Shown here in pieces: positions 26,256 through 35,736 of a stretch of 64,000 nucleotides of DNA. The notes beneath the pieces are model-generated. The model ran no database searches, was not told the DNA's origin, and was given only the letters and a program-made list of their open reading frames with translations. Position 1 is the first letter of the stretch; each line of letters opens with the position of its first letter. Source of the stretch: Acidobacteriota bacterium (lineage in GTDB: Bacteria > Acidobacteriota > Terriglobia > Terriglobales > Acidobacteriaceae); assembly GCA_018268895.1 (NCBI GenBank), contig JAFDVP010000009.1, positions 1 through 64,000 of the forward strand, given 5' to 3'. Position numbers and translations under genes: made by a program.

Positions 26256-26572
26256 GGTGCGCGGTGCGGCCTCTCGCCTGGGGATGTGGCTATCGTAAAC
26301 GGGCTGGCAGGGGAGAGACGGTGGATAACGGGGGACGAAACCCCCGGGAACTCTTTGTCAACGGGCAGTTTGTGTCGAGTTGTCTTGACATTGTGATGAG
26401 ACGAAGTTAGCGTTTACGAATTCCAAAGAATAAAAAGCACTACCGATTTCAGGTTTGACCTGTTGCCGTGAGAAGGGTTTTTAAGACGCCCGGTTCTTCT
26501 GAACGTTTTTGGTTCTGAGTGCCGGGTTTGTGAGCAATTTAACCGGATTGACGGTTTTTTATGGAGACTACG
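26256..26572. other. Intergenic region between tdk and the Oar-like receptor
   Basis: Divergent promoter region of about 317 bp. No gene or family A/B/C repeat is seen. A TTGACA at 26385-26390 with a weak TAGCGT 17 nt later is a possible promoter for the receptor, but the -10 is poor. Confidence 0.3.
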
Positions 26573-29500
26573 ATGCAATTGCGAAGGCTGTTGTCGTTAT
26601 GCGTAACGGTTCTGGCGGTCTGTTCGATCGCTATGGGGCAGGGAACCACCAGCCGTATCTCGGGCGTTGTGACGGACACGTCGGGAGCGGTGGTTGCTAA
26701 TGCTACGGTGACGGCCATCAACGAGGGCACGGCCGCCGTGTTTACGACGAAGTCGTCGACGGCGGGAACGTATGCCTTCGACCTGCTGCAGGTGGGGCGG
26801 TACACGATTAAGGCCGAGGGGCAGGGCTTCAAGCAGTATGTCTCGACGGGGAACGTGCTGGCGATCGGCGTGCCGACGAGTGTGAATCCGAGGCTCGAGA
26901 TCGGCGGCAGCACGGAGACGGTGACGGTCGAGGGCGGCTACGACCTGGTGCAGACGGAGTCGTCGGGTAACTTCGGCGGAATGATCGACAGCGTGACGCT
27001 GACAGAGTTGCCGATCGTGGGCACGCGTGGACGCAACCCGCTGGGACTGGTGCAGTTTATGCCCGGCGTCGTGTCGAACGGCGCAAATGCGACGGGGGGC
27101 GGAATCAGCGTGAACGGCTCCCGCGACCGCGCGTGGAACTATGTTCTGGACGGCATCGACGCGAACGAGAGCTCGTCGGGCGGATCGAACACCTCGCCGC
27201 CGCACCAGAACCCGGACATGCTCTCGGAGTTTCGCGTGATCACGTCGGCTCCGACGGCGGAGTATGGCCGCAACTCGGGCGCGCAGGTGATTATGGTGAC
27301 CAAGTCGGGAAGCAACCAGTGGCACGGCAACCTGTTCTGGTTCTATCAGTCGCCGTTTTTGCGAGCGAACTCGCCGCAGAACAAGGCGGCATCCCCGCAG
27401 TTGGGTCGCTCTCAGTTCGTTCAGAACATTCCGGGGGGCTCGATCGGTGGGCCGATCTGGAAGGACAAGGCGTTCTTCTTCTTCAACATCGAGCTTCTCC
27501 ACGCGCTCTCTTCGTCGACGGTGACGAGGACGGTGTATACGCAGGCGGCGCGCAATGGGCAGTTCCGGTATGTCACCAGCACGGGCGGAGTTTTAAGGAA
27601 CGCTCCCGTTGGGACCCCGGTCGTACGTGACAGTTCTAACAATGTCATCTCTGCGCCGTCCGTGGATGCGAATGGAAACCCGATCCAGACGTACAGCACC
27701 TATGACATGGTCGCCAACGATCCGTTCCATGTGGGGCTGGACCCGTCTGTGGCGTCGTTTCTGAAGCTGGCGCCGCTGCCGAATACCTACACGGTCGGAG
27801 ATGGCCTGAACACTGGAGGCTATACGTTCGTCGCTCCTTCGACGGACAAGCAGGTCGACCTGACGTTCAAGGTGGACTATCGCTTCAACGACAAGAACTC
27901 GGTGTATGTGCGGTGGATGTCGGGACATCAGAATACCTATGCCGACATTACCAATGCGGGCCAGCAGGTCTTCCCCGGCGGGCCGGCGGTGGTCAATACG
28001 TTTCGCCTGCCGCGCAACCTTGCTATCAACTATCGCTGGAGTCCTACGGCGAAGGTGACGAATGAGTTTGTCGTCGGCATGAACCGGTTCGGCTACCGGT
28101 TTGAGAATCCGGGTATTGCCCAGGGTCAGCAGATGCCGTTCACCTTCAATACGGTGAACAGCCTGACGCCGGCCTCGCCGCTGAACTCGTTTCTGGGAAA
28201 TAACCGTTATTTGACGACCTTCCAACTGGTCGATAACGTGACGTTCGTACGCGGAGCTCACATCTTCAAGGCGGGTGTGAACTTCCGTTACGGCCGCGAG
28301 ATCGATGAGCGCGGCTCGATCGGAAACCTGAATGCGATTCCGCAGGTGAACTTCTCGACCGGCTCGAATGCGCCGGACACGGTGGGATACAACACGCCGA
28401 AGGCATCGAGCAACATCAACGCCGCCTTCGATCAGCCCGGCCTGTATGCCGCGCTCAACGATTTGCTGGGAAGAGTCGGTCAACTTCAGGCCGGTTACGT
28501 GGCGCAGCGCGACCTCTCCGCGTTCAAGCCTGCGGGGACGGTGAACTACATGGACCACCGCTGGCCGGAGTACGACTTCTACGTGCAGGACTCGTGGCAC
28601 GCGACGCCGTACCTCGTGCTGGACTTCGGGCTGCGGCTGGATGCGCGGTCGGCGCCGGACTTCCATACGATTCCGGGGCTGGTGCCGAACCAGGTCCCGC
28701 GGTATGGGGTTCCGTTTACCTCGCAACTGCAGTTCGTTCACGGGAAGTATATGGATAGCCGGTGGACGAACTTTGGGCCGTCGATTGGCTTTGCCTACGA
28801 TCCGTTCCACGATGGCAAGACATCGATCCGGGGCAACTTCCGGATAGCGTACGACCGCATCAACTCGTTCTCGTTCTCGTCGACCGTCTTTCAGGGGATG
28901 CCGGGGCTGTTGTATCAGATCACCGATGCGACGAGCGGGCAGGACAGCTTCACTGGCGGAGTTCCGACGAAGATGGGTCTGCGCGCGAAGAACTGGGCCC
29001 CTCCGGCTCCGGCGGCGACTCCGACGAGCCTGCTGACGCCGCCGACGTACAGCGCCAACTCGTTGACGGTCTCCGATCCGAACATGCAGACGCCGACGGT
29101 GCAGATGTGGGGTCTCAGCATTCAGCGTGAGCTGGTGAAGAACACCGTGTTTACGATCTCCTACATCGGAAATCACGGCACGCATCTCTACGGTGGCTAC
29201 GACTCGAACCAGTCGGAGATCAACTCGAACGGGTTCCTGGCGGCGTTCAAGGACGTGCAGGCGGGCAACGACAACGCGCTGATGACGCAGATCATCTCGA
29301 AGGACACGCGGCGGAAGGCGGGTGAGAACGGGAGGGACTTCGTCAATCGCCTTTATAAAGCAAACCTGGTGACCAACAACGTTGGGGGGCTGGCGAACTC
29401 GCTGGCGACACGACTGCAACCAGCGACCGGACAGCCGAATGGGCTCCCGATCGTGAATGGAACGGGGCTGCCGGACACGTTCTTCAAGCCCTACTCGCAG

Positions 29501-30331
29501 TATCTTGGCGGGTTGTTTGTGTTGGAGACGCGGGGCTACTCGAACTACAACGGCCTGCAGCTTCAGTTGGAGAAGCGCTTCTCTTCGGGGCTGCTGACGA
29601 CGGTGAACTACACGTATTCGAGGACGATGGATACGCGGTCGTTCGACCCAACGTTTACGACGGTCGCTACGGGATCGTCGCAGTCGGCGGCGGGCACGCC
29701 GTTCGACTATCACCAGCCACGGCTGAACTACGCTCCGGCGGACTTCGACAACGCACAGGTGATCAGCGGGTATTTCGTCTACTCGCTTCCGTTCGGGCAC
29801 GCGCGCAAGTATGGCGTGAACTGGAACCGCGCGGTGGAGGCGATCGTTGGCGGCTGGGAGGTGTCGGGAGACGGCAACTGGCAGTCGGGGCGTCCGCTGA
29901 CGCTGTACTCGGGCTCGAATACGTTTGCGGGAACGGTGCAGTCGACGCCGAACTGCACGGGGAACTGCGACAAACATATGGGCAAGGTCCATCGCGAGTC
30001 GAACGGCCAGCTTTATTTCCTGACGGCGGAGCAGAGGGCGATGTTCTCGACGCCCGCTCCCGGACAGATGGGAAATATCGGCCGCAACTGGCTTCGGCAG
30101 AACGCGACGTGGAACGCCGATGCCAACTTCTCGAAGTCGTTCCGGACGTTCAAGGAGCAGACTCTGCAACTTCGACTGGAAGGGCAGAACATCTTCAATA
30201 CGGTCAGCTACGACACGACGGGATCGCAGAACTATACGTCATCGAGCTTCACCAGGCTGAATGCAGCCGTGGATGGCGTGGTCAACACAACGCCGCGGCG
30301 GTTTCAACTTGCGGCGAAGTACGTGTTCTAA
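26573..30331 (+). CDS. Oar-like TonB-dependent receptor with carboxypeptidase-regulatory domain
   Basis: 1252 residues. The ATG at 26573 is preferred over 26561 because GGAG lies 6 nt before it. A signal peptide ends near AMG-Q. An Ig-like carboxypeptidase-regulatory domain (about 25-105: RISGVVTDTSGAVVANATV) precedes the plug (about 115-280: SVNGSRDRAWNYVLDGID). A long beta-barrel runs to the end, closing with RRFQLAAKYVF, an aromatic-terminated strand suited to BAM insertion. Such giant receptors are expanded in Acidobacteriota and are thought to import glycans or bind surfaces; the substrate is unknown. A strong terminator follows. Confidence 0.93.
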   Translation: MQLRRLLSLCVTVLAVCSIAMGQGTTSRISGVVTDTSGAVVANATVTAINEGTAAVFTTKSSTAGTYAFDLLQVGRYTIKAEGQGFKQYVSTGNVLAIGVPTSVNPRLEIGGSTETVTVEGGYDLVQTESSGNFGGMIDSVTLTELPIVGTRGRNPLGLVQFMPGVVSNGANATGGGISVNGSRDRAWNYVLDGIDANESSSGGSNTSPPHQNPDMLSEFRVITSAPTAEYGRNSGAQVIMVTKSGSNQWHGNLFWFYQSPFLRANSPQNKAASPQLGRSQFVQNIPGGSIGGPIWKDKAFFFFNIELLHALSSSTVTRTVYTQAARNGQFRYVTSTGGVLRNAPVGTPVVRDSSNNVISAPSVDANGNPIQTYSTYDMVANDPFHVGLDPSVASFLKLAPLPNTYTVGDGLNTGGYTFVAPSTDKQVDLTFKVDYRFNDKNSVYVRWMSGHQNTYADITNAGQQVFPGGPAVVNTFRLPRNLAINYRWSPTAKVTNEFVVGMNRFGYRFENPGIAQGQQMPFTFNTVNSLTPASPLNSFLGNNRYLTTFQLVDNVTFVRGAHIFKAGVNFRYGREIDERGSIGNLNAIPQVNFSTGSNAPDTVGYNTPKASSNINAAFDQPGLYAALNDLLGRVGQLQAGYVAQRDLSAFKPAGTVNYMDHRWPEYDFYVQDSWHATPYLVLDFGLRLDARSAPDFHTIPGLVPNQVPRYGVPFTSQLQFVHGKYMDSRWTNFGPSIGFAYDPFHDGKTSIRGNFRIAYDRINSFSFSSTVFQGMPGLLYQITDATSGQDSFTGGVPTKMGLRAKNWAPPAPAATPTSLLTPPTYSANSLTVSDPNMQTPTVQMWGLSIQRELVKNTVFTISYIGNHGTHLYGGYDSNQSEINSNGFLAAFKDVQAGNDNALMTQIISKDTRRKAGENGRDFVNRLYKANLVTNNVGGLANSLATRLQPATGQPNGLPIVNGTGLPDTFFKPYSQYLGGLFVLETRGYSNYNGLQLQLEKRFSSGLLTTVNYTYSRTMDTRSFDPTFTTVATGSSQSAAGTPFDYHQPRLNYAPADFDNAQVISGYFVYSLPFGHARKYGVNWNRAVEAIVGGWEVSGDGNWQSGRPLTLYSGSNTFAGTVQSTPNCTGNCDKHMGKVHRESNGQLYFLTAEQRAMFSTPAPGQMGNIGRNWLRQNATWNADANFSKSFRTFKEQTLQLRLEGQNIFNTVSYDTTGSQNYTSSSFTRLNAAVDGVVNTTPRRFQLAAKYVF

Positions 30332-30345
30332 GGGAAGCATTGTGA

Positions 30346-30380
30346 GGGCGTGCGAGGGTTTTCGCACGCCCTTTTCTTTT
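30346..30380 (+). terminator. Terminator of the Oar-like receptor gene
   Basis: Stem GGGCGTGCGA / TCGCACGCCC with a 6-nt loop, then TTTTCTTTT, 14 nt after the stop codon. Confidence 0.92.
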
Positions 30381-30388
30381 GAAGGAGC

Positions 30389-30454
30389 GGTTCGCGCTTC
30401 GCGCGAATGCCCACTCATGCCGCGATGAAGCCGCGTCATGAATGGGGCACCCGG
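30389..30454 (+). repeat. Family A two-hairpin repeat (copy A5)
   Basis: TTCGCGCTTCGCGCGAA hairpin, then CCCACTCATGCCGCG and GCGTCATGAATGGGG arms and CACCCGG. The core matches copy A2a. Confidence 0.8.
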
Positions 30455-30464
30455 CACCCGGCTT

Positions 30465-30500
30465 CACCCCAGGCTGGTATAGGCGGGGCCTTTGACCCCC
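30465..30500 (+). repeat. Family C repeat (copy C2)
   Basis: CCCCAGGCTGGTATAGGCGG followed by GGCCTTTGACCCCC. The first hairpin has lost its left arm. Confidence 0.6.
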
Positions 30501-30515
30501 AAAAGATACGATGCT

Positions 30516-30977
30516 TTAACGGAAGAGTTCCCTGTACTCGAAGTACATGCTCGCTCTCCAGACCAGGATCATGCCGAAGGCGAGGATGAAGAAGAGCCCG
30601 GCGGTCTGCTCGACGGAGATGATCTTTCCGATGTAGCCGCGGGCGAAGTAGCGGATGGCGGCCAAGAACAACACGACGCCGAAGAAGATCTTCGAGCGGC
30701 GCATCATGACGATGCCGTCTTCAAGAATGAGCCGGGAGGTGCGGATGAGCGGGACCGACAGCATACAGGCTCCGACGAGGAAGGCCTCGAAGGCCCATGT
30801 CCAGTGAACGCGGAAGGCCGGAACCATGAACATGGAGAAGCCGGTGGACATGCCCAGGGGAGGAATGACGATCGTCTTCAGCGTGACCGGACGGCGGCCC
30901 TCGCGCAGCCGCCACACGATAACACCGAAGAGGCCAAAGAGAGCAACGACAGCGGATGATCCTAGAGAAAGCGGCAC
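30516..30977 (-). CDS. CcdC-like membrane protein
   Basis: 153 residues from a GTG, with about four to five membrane helices. The pattern matches Bacillus CcdC: an early RLREGRRPVTLKTIVIPPL cytoplasmic loop, GMSTGFSMFMVPAFR, FEAFLVGACMLSVPLIRTSR and the closing FFILAFGMILVWRASMYFEY. CcdC is linked to cytochrome c biogenesis in Bacillus, but its job is not established. No other ccd gene is nearby. No clear ribosome site before the GTG. Confidence 0.8.
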   Translation of the reverse strand: MPLSLGSSAVVALFGLFGVIVWRLREGRRPVTLKTIVIPPLGMSTGFSMFMVPAFRVHWTWAFEAFLVGACMLSVPLIRTSRLILEDGIVMMRRSKIFFGVVLFLAAIRYFARGYIGKIISVEQTAGLFFILAFGMILVWRASMYFEYRELFR

Positions 30978-31087
30978 GGTTTTTTATTTTAACGCCAGGG
31001 GCGCGGAGGCGTGGGGGAGGCTTGGAACATCTCAGAGTCGAGATGTGGGCACACGCACCCGAAAGTTGGCCGGGAGGGCGTGTTCAT

Positions 31088-31129
31088 CCCACCCTTCGGG
31101 ATAAAACTCCGAAAGGATGGGGTACCCGG
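31088..31129 (+). repeat. Family A hairpin repeat (copy A6)
   Basis: CCCACCCTTCGG, loop ATAAAACT, CCGAAAGGATGGGGTACCCGG. One extra A bulges from the right arm. Confidence 0.72.
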
Positions 31130-31213
31130 CACCCGGAGGTTTGTGGCGATGCGGAGGAACTACGGAGATTCTTCTCCTTCACTTCGTTCAAGGGTCAGAA
31201 TGGCGCAGGATAT

Positions 31214-31579
31214 TCAGATGCGCTCGACGGTGACGGCGGTGCCGTAGGCGAGGACCTCGGTGACTCCGTTCATCAGCTCGTTGGCGTCGTAGCGGAAGGC
31301 GATGACGGCGTTGGCCCCGAGCTGGGAGGCGTGGAGGGCCATTATGGCGAAGGAGTCCTGGCGGGTCTTCTCGCAGAGCTGGGTGAAGATGGTGATGTCG
31401 CCGCCCAGCATGGTCTGGAGGCCTGCGCCGAGGGTCCCGAAGATGTTGCGCGAGCGCACGACGATGCCGCGCACGATGCCGTGGTTGCGGACGATGCGGT
31501 AGCCGGGAAGCTCGAGCGCGGAGGTGATGAGGGAAGGGTCGATGGTGAGGTGTGGCGGCGGGTAGGTCGAGGTGGACAT
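31214..31579 (-). CDS. YbjQ/UPF0145-family protein
   Basis: 121 residues from the ATG at 31579, with AGGAGG upstream; a longer frame to 31681 runs into a repeat. Family features are LPGYRIVRNHGIVRGIVVRS, the long central helix, and LGANAVIAFRYDANEL, typical of the YbjQ pentamer-forming heavy-metal-binding-like fold. Function unknown in all members. Confidence 0.88.
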   Translation of the reverse strand: MSTSTYPPPHLTIDPSLITSALELPGYRIVRNHGIVRGIVVRSRNIFGTLGAGLQTMLGGDITIFTQLCEKTRQDSFAIMALHASQLGANAVIAFRYDANELMNGVTEVLAYGTAVTVERI

Positions 31580-31676
31580 GGGGTGATCGCTTCCTCCTGA
31601 TTGCAAAGCGATGATACGCAATTGTGGGTGAAATGTTCCCCCATCAGGCAAGAGCTGGCGGGGAAGCGGTATACAT

Positions 31677-31717
31677 CCCACCCTTCGCGGTGAGACTGCG
31701 AAGGATGGGGCACCCGG
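31677..31717 (+). repeat. Family A hairpin repeat (copy A7)
   Basis: CCCACCCTTCGCG, loop GTGAGA, CTGCGAAGGATGGGG, CACCCGG. The core matches copy A2b. Confidence 0.78.
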
Positions 31718-31738
31718 TCGTTGGTGGCGGAGGACAAA

Positions 31739-31781
31739 TGCAGGTCCTTCGACTTCGGCTTCGCCTCCGCTCAGGATGACA
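31739..31781 (+). repeat. Family B repeat (copy B2)
   Basis: TGCAGGTCCTTCGACTTCGG ... CTCAGGATGACA, 22 nt after family A copy A7. Confidence 0.72.
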
Positions 31782-31813
31782 AGGTATTAGGAGAGAGGCT
31801 GATTTGCGAGAGC

Positions 31814-32854
31814 TTATAGAGCGCGGAGGGCTTCGACGAGTTTCGTGACTGCGCCGGAGTCGATGGTGCGGGCGGCAAGGGAGACTCCGGCGGGGATCGT
31901 GGGGGCGAGGTCGGCGGCCACGAGGACGGCGGCGGCGTTAATGAGGACGATGTCGCGGCGGGGGCCGGGTTCTCCGGCGAAGATGGCGGTGAGGATTCGG
32001 GCGTTGGTCTGCGCGTCTCCGCCGATGAGCGTGTCCATGGGGGCGCGGGTGAGGCCTGCGTCCTCGGGGGTGAGGGTGGAGAGGGTGACGATGCCGTTGT
32101 GGACCTCGGCGATGGTGGTGGGGCCGGAGATGGAGATCTCGTCGAGGCCTTTGATTGAGCCGTCGGGAGCTTCGGCGGTTCCGTGGACGACGAAGGCGTG
32201 GCGTGTCGAGAGCAGTGCCATGGCCTCGGCGACGAGCGGGACCGCGTGCGCGGCGTAGACTCCCATGACCTGCGCCGAGGCCCCGGCGGGATTGGTGAGC
32301 GGGCCGAGAAGGTTGAAGACAGTGCGGACGCCGAGGGCCTTGCGCACAGGCATGACCGCCTTCATGGCCGGGTGAAGCGAAGGCGCGTGGAGGAAGGCGA
32401 ACCGGTGCGTGCGGAGCGCGGTGGCGGCGTCGGGAGGATTGAGTCCGACGGGGATGCCGAGGGCTTCGAGCACGTCGGCTGAGCCGGTCTGCGAGGTGAT
32501 GGCGCGGTTGCCGTGCTTGGCGACGGTGGCTCCCGCGGCGGCGGCGACGAGCGCGGCGGCGGTGGAGATGTTGAAGGTGCGGCTGGCGTCTCCGCCGGTG
32601 CCGCACGTGTCGACGAGCTGAAGGCGCTCGTTGGACTCAAGCGGGATGGAGGTGACGTTGGAGCGCATGACGTCGACGAAGCCTGCGAGTTCAGCGGGGG
32701 TTTCGCCACGGGCGGCGAGGGCACCGGCGAGGGCGGCGATTTCGATGTCGGAGAGAGCGCCGTCGAGTATCTGATGCAGCAGGTCGCGGGACTGCTCGCG
32801 TGTGAGCGTGGCGCGGCCTTCGATGACGTGCCTGAGGTGAGGTTGAAGAGGCAT
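31814..32854 (-). CDS. trpD: Anthranilate phosphoribosyltransferase
   Basis: 346 residues, full family length. Diagnostic motifs are DTCGTGGDASRTFNIST (PRPP and metal binding), KHGNRAITSQTGSADVLEA, and FNLLGPLTNPAGA. It joins anthranilate to PRPP in the second step of tryptophan synthesis. No other trp gene adjoins it. It is divergent from sucC with a 179-bp spacer. Confidence 0.95.
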   Translation of the reverse strand: MPLQPHLRHVIEGRATLTREQSRDLLHQILDGALSDIEIAALAGALAARGETPAELAGFVDVMRSNVTSIPLESNERLQLVDTCGTGGDASRTFNISTAAALVAAAAGATVAKHGNRAITSQTGSADVLEALGIPVGLNPPDAATALRTHRFAFLHAPSLHPAMKAVMPVRKALGVRTVFNLLGPLTNPAGASAQVMGVYAAHAVPLVAEAMALLSTRHAFVVHGTAEAPDGSIKGLDEISISGPTTIAEVHNGIVTLSTLTPEDAGLTRAPMDTLIGGDAQTNARILTAIFAGEPGPRRDIVLINAAAVLVAADLAPTIPAGVSLAARTIDSGAVTKLVEALRAL

Positions 32855-33033
32855 TCCATTTAAAGGTAGCAGGTGGGAGTGTATGTCTTTTCATGGACTG
32901 GGCGCGATAACCGCACTGTTGTTCGCGCTTCGCATTGCGGGCGGTTGCGTGGGTTCGCTACACTTTTCGCGCGGGTGGAGTTTCTATCCCAGACGAGTAA
33001 GCTCAATGGGACCCTGGAGTTCAGAAGACATCT

Positions 33034-34206
33034 ATGAAAATTCACGAGTATCAGGCAAAAGAGATTCTGCGTAAGTACAGTGTGCCGGTTCCGAGCGGCG
33101 AGATGGTGCAGACGCTGGAAGAGGCGGACCGCGCGGCGAAGGACCTGTTCGACAAGGGCAATGCCGTTGTCGTGGTGAAGGCGCAGATTCACGCCGGGGG
33201 CCGCGGCAAGGGCGGCGGCGTGAAGGTGGTCAAGTCGCTGGCGGATGCGTCGACGGCGGCGAAGGCGATCCTGGGCATGCAGCTGGTGACGCACCAGACG
33301 GGGCCGCAGGGGCAGAAGGTGCAGCGTCTGCTGGTCGAAGAGGGCTCGGCGATCGATCGCGAGCTTTATCTCGGCATCGTGCTGGATCGCGCGGCGGCAC
33401 GGCTGGTGTTCATGGCATCGCAGGCGGGCGGCATGGAGATCGAGGAGGTTGCTCATGCGACTCCCGAGAAGATCTACAAGGAGTACATCGACCCTGCTCT
33501 TGGGTTGCAGCCGTACCAGGCGCGCAAGCTGGCGTTCAAGCTGGGACTGAAGCCGACGCAGATCAATGACGCGGTGAAGTTCATGCTGGGGCTGTACAAG
33601 GCATTCGTTGAGACGGACTCGACGCTGATGGAGATCAATCCCTTCATCACGACGAAGGACGACAAGCTGCTGGCACTGGACTGCAAGATCAACTTCGACG
33701 ACAACGCGATGTTCCGCCACAAAGATTTGAAGGAGCTGCGCGATCTTTCGGAAGAGGACCCGCTTGAGGTGGAGGCTTCGAAGTTTGCGCTGAACTACAT
33801 CAAGCTCGATGGCTCGATTGCGTGCATGGTGAACGGCGCGGGTCTGGCGATGGCGACGATGGACATCATCGAGTACGCGGGCGGTAAGGCCGCGAACTTC
33901 CTCGACGTGGGCGGCGGCGCGAACCAGGAGCAGATCGAGAATGCTTTTGGGATTCTGCTCAGCGACCCGAATGTGAAGGCGATCTTCATCAACATCTTCG
34001 GCGGCATTTTGCGTGTGGATGTGCTGGCGACGGCTGTGGTTGCTGCGGCGAAGAAGCTCGGAGTTAAGTTGCCGATCATCCTTCGACTCGAAGGAACCAA
34101 TGTTGAAGAAGGCCGGAAGATTCTCGCGGAGTCGGGTTTGAAGTTCAGCGTTGGCGCAACGATGAAGGAAGCGGCGGAGTTGGCGGTTGCGGCGGCGAAG
34201 GGATAG
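33034..34206 (+). CDS. sucC: Succinyl-CoA synthetase (ADP-forming) beta subunit
   Basis: 390 residues. The ATP-grasp domain begins [19 protein letters not shown] and has the lid [13 protein letters not shown]; the metal site is [10 protein letters not shown]. The CoA-ligase half contains [20 protein letters not shown] and [10 protein letters not shown]. With SucD it turns succinyl-CoA, ADP and phosphate into succinate, ATP and CoA in the TCA cycle. The gap to sucD is 146 bp, large for this pair, and contains two family C hairpins, the first shaped as a terminator. Confidence 0.96.
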   Translation: MKIHEYQAKEILRKYSVPVPSGEMVQTLEEADRAAKDLFDKGNAVVVVKAQIHAGGRGKGGGVKVVKSLADASTAAKAILGMQLVTHQTGPQGQKVQRLLVEEGSAIDRELYLGIVLDRAAARLVFMASQAGGMEIEEVAHATPEKIYKEYIDPALGLQPYQARKLAFKLGLKPTQINDAVKFMLGLYKAFVETDSTLMEINPFITTKDDKLLALDCKINFDDNAMFRHKDLKELRDLSEEDPLEVEASKFALNYIKLDGSIACMVNGAGLAMATMDIIEYAGGKAANFLDVGGGANQEQIENAFGILLSDPNVKAIFINIFGGILRVDVLATAVVAAAKKLGVKLPIILRLEGTNVEEGRKILAESGLKFSVGATMKEAAELAVAAAKG

Positions 34207-34213
34207 TGCAGAC

Positions 34214-34275
34214 CCAGGGGCTAAAGCCCCTTGTTTTTTGCTGCGTGTGAGACCCGAGGCTGAAGCCTCGGGCTA
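34214..34275 (+). repeat. Family C-like double hairpin between sucC and sucD
   Basis: AGGGGCTAAAGCCCCT with TTGTTTTTT after it (34216-34239) has the form of an intrinsic terminator. A second hairpin CCCGAGGCTGAAGCCTCGGG (34253-34272) follows. Their place inside the sucCD pair suggests partial termination or uncoupled expression; this is inference. Confidence 0.65.
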
Positions 34276-34352
34276 CCTAGAAGCAAGAGCAAGAAAAGGG
34301 TTCGAGAAAGTTAGAGCGGGTTCCGAAGCAAGAGTGGGTTGAGGAGATCGTA

Positions 34353-35243
34353 ATGGCAGTTTTAGTTGATAAGAATACGCGGCTGATCGTTCAGGGTATT
34401 ACAGGACGCGAAGGCACGTTCCACGCGAAGGCCTGCCAGGAGTACGGCACCAAGGTTGTCGGTGGAGTTACGCCGGGCAAGGGTGGCACGACGCATGAAG
34501 GCTGGCCGGTGTTCAACACTGTTGAAGAGGCCGTGAAGGAGACGGGCGCGAATGTTTCGGTGATCTTTGTGCCTCCACCGTTTGCGGCTGACGGAATTCT
34601 TGAGGCTACGGCTGCGGGGCTTCCGCTGGTCATCTGCATCACCGAGGGCATTCCGGTGCTGGACATGGTGAAGGCCTGGGAGATCGTGCGGCAGTCTCGG
34701 CCTGATGGTTCAAGGACCCGGCTGATAGGTCCGAACTGCCCGGGTGTGATCTCGCCGGGCAAGGCGAAGGTCGGCATCATGCCGGGGCGGATTCATAAGG
34801 AAGGCTCGGTGGGCATCGTGTCGAAGTCGGGCACGTTGACCTATGAGGCGGTGTACCAGTTGACGCAGCGCGGGATTGGGCAGTCGACCGCGATCGGTAT
34901 TGGCGGCGATCCGATTATCGGGACGACGCATATCGATGCGCTGAAGCTGCTGAACGAGGACCCGGAGACCGAGGCAATCATCATGATCGGCGAGATCGGC
35001 GGCACGGCCGAGGAGGCCGCTGCGGCGTACATCAAGGCCAATGTGAAGAAGCCGGTGGTCGGGTTTATCGCGGGGCAGACGGCGCCTCCGGGACGCAGGA
35101 TGGGTCATGCTGGCGCGATCATCTCGGGCGGCGAGGGTACGGCGGCGAGCAAGATGGCGGCGATGACGGCTGCGGGGATTACTGTTGTGAAGTCTCCGGC
35201 TGAGATTGGCGATGCCATGGCTAAGGTGCTGGGCAAGGCTTAG
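34353..35243 (+). CDS. sucD: Succinyl-CoA synthetase (ADP-forming) alpha subunit
   Basis: 296 residues. The CoA-binding Rossmann part starts [35 protein letters not shown] and [15 protein letters not shown] are typical. The phosphorylated histidine is in [14 protein letters not shown]. Partner of SucC. GAGGAG precedes the ATG, and a strong terminator follows. Confidence 0.96.
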   Translation: MAVLVDKNTRLIVQGITGREGTFHAKACQEYGTKVVGGVTPGKGGTTHEGWPVFNTVEEAVKETGANVSVIFVPPPFAADGILEATAAGLPLVICITEGIPVLDMVKAWEIVRQSRPDGSRTRLIGPNCPGVISPGKAKVGIMPGRIHKEGSVGIVSKSGTLTYEAVYQLTQRGIGQSTAIGIGGDPIIGTTHIDALKLLNEDPETEAIIMIGEIGGTAEEAAAAYIKANVKKPVVGFIAGQTAPPGRRMGHAGAIISGGEGTAASKMAAMTAAGITVVKSPAEIGDAMAKVLGKA

Positions 35244-35260
35244 TTTGGTGTTTGTTTGGC

Positions 35261-35293
35261 AGGGGTACGGCTACCGCCGTACCCCTGGTCTTT
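35261..35293 (+). terminator. Terminator after sucD
   Basis: Stem AGGGGTACGGC / GCCGTACCCCT with a 4-nt loop, then GGTCTTTT. Confidence 0.82.
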
Positions 35294-35314
35294 TAAGGGT
35301 GGACGCTTATCATT

Positions 35315-35347
35315 CTCACCCTTGTTGCACAAGGATGGGGTACCCGG
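35315..35347 (+). repeat. Family A hairpin repeat (copy A8)
   Basis: CTCACCCTTGT, loop TGC, ACAAGGATGGGGTACCCGG. Confidence 0.7.
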
Positions 35348-35372
35348 TCAGTTGTGGCTCGGAGATATAAAC

Positions 35373-35421
35373 CGCAGGTCCTTCGACTTCGCTCCCGTTG
35401 GTCGCTTCGCTCAGGATGACA
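35373..35421 (+). repeat. Family B repeat (copy B3)
   Basis: CGCAGGTCCTTCGACTTCGC ... CTTCGCTCAGGATGACA, 26 nt after copy A8. Confidence 0.72.
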
Positions 35422-35460
35422 CTGATTTTGGATTGACACTTCTTCAAGAAGTGGTGAATT

Positions 35461-35622
35461 TCAGCGCTGCTGGCGGCGGTAGAAGAAGCCTGCGGCGAGG
35501 AAGACCATGGCGACGAGGAAGGCCAGTTGGGCGTGCTGCATGGAGTGGTAGTGGAGGCTGATGAGTCCGTCCACGACCCAGGCGGCGAATCCGGCGAACC
35601 AAATCCATGCGAGGTTGCGCAT
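35461..35622 (-). CDS. Small two-helix membrane protein (53 residues)
   Basis: A short frame from an ATG at 35622 encodes [20 protein letters not shown], then a polar turn rich in His and Ser ([11 protein letters not shown]), then [20 protein letters not shown] and a stop at 35461. The two hydrophobic segments and the basic end (positive-inside) look like a real small membrane protein. No homolog recognised. It is divergent from ndk with 114 bp between the starts. No strong ribosome site, so existence is probable rather than certain. Confidence 0.55.
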   Translation of the reverse strand: MRNLAWIWFAGFAAWVVDGLISLHYHSMQHAQLAFLVAMVFLAAGFFYRRQQR

Positions 35623-35736
35623 GAAGCTATGATGCGCCCGGGTGGAGAGGTTATGCCATGCCCCGTGGGAGTCATCCGTGTGGTGAATTACACTGGTAGA
35701 ACAGATTTTTCGCGAAAAAACGCAAGGAGAGCTACG

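Noticed and set aside
27593..30169. An 858-codon minus-strand frame opposite the Oar-like receptor
   Set aside because: Arg/His/Val-rich shadow of the receptor gene, with no motif or ribosome site.
30956..31600. A 214-codon plus-strand frame over a repeat and the YbjQ-like gene
   Set aside because: It is antisense to a recognised family gene and starts within repeat DNA.
35316..35675. A 119-codon minus-strand frame covering the small-protein region
   Set aside because: It is Ser/Pro/Thr-rich and passes through two repeats; the 53-residue frame in another phase is hydrophobic and coherent.
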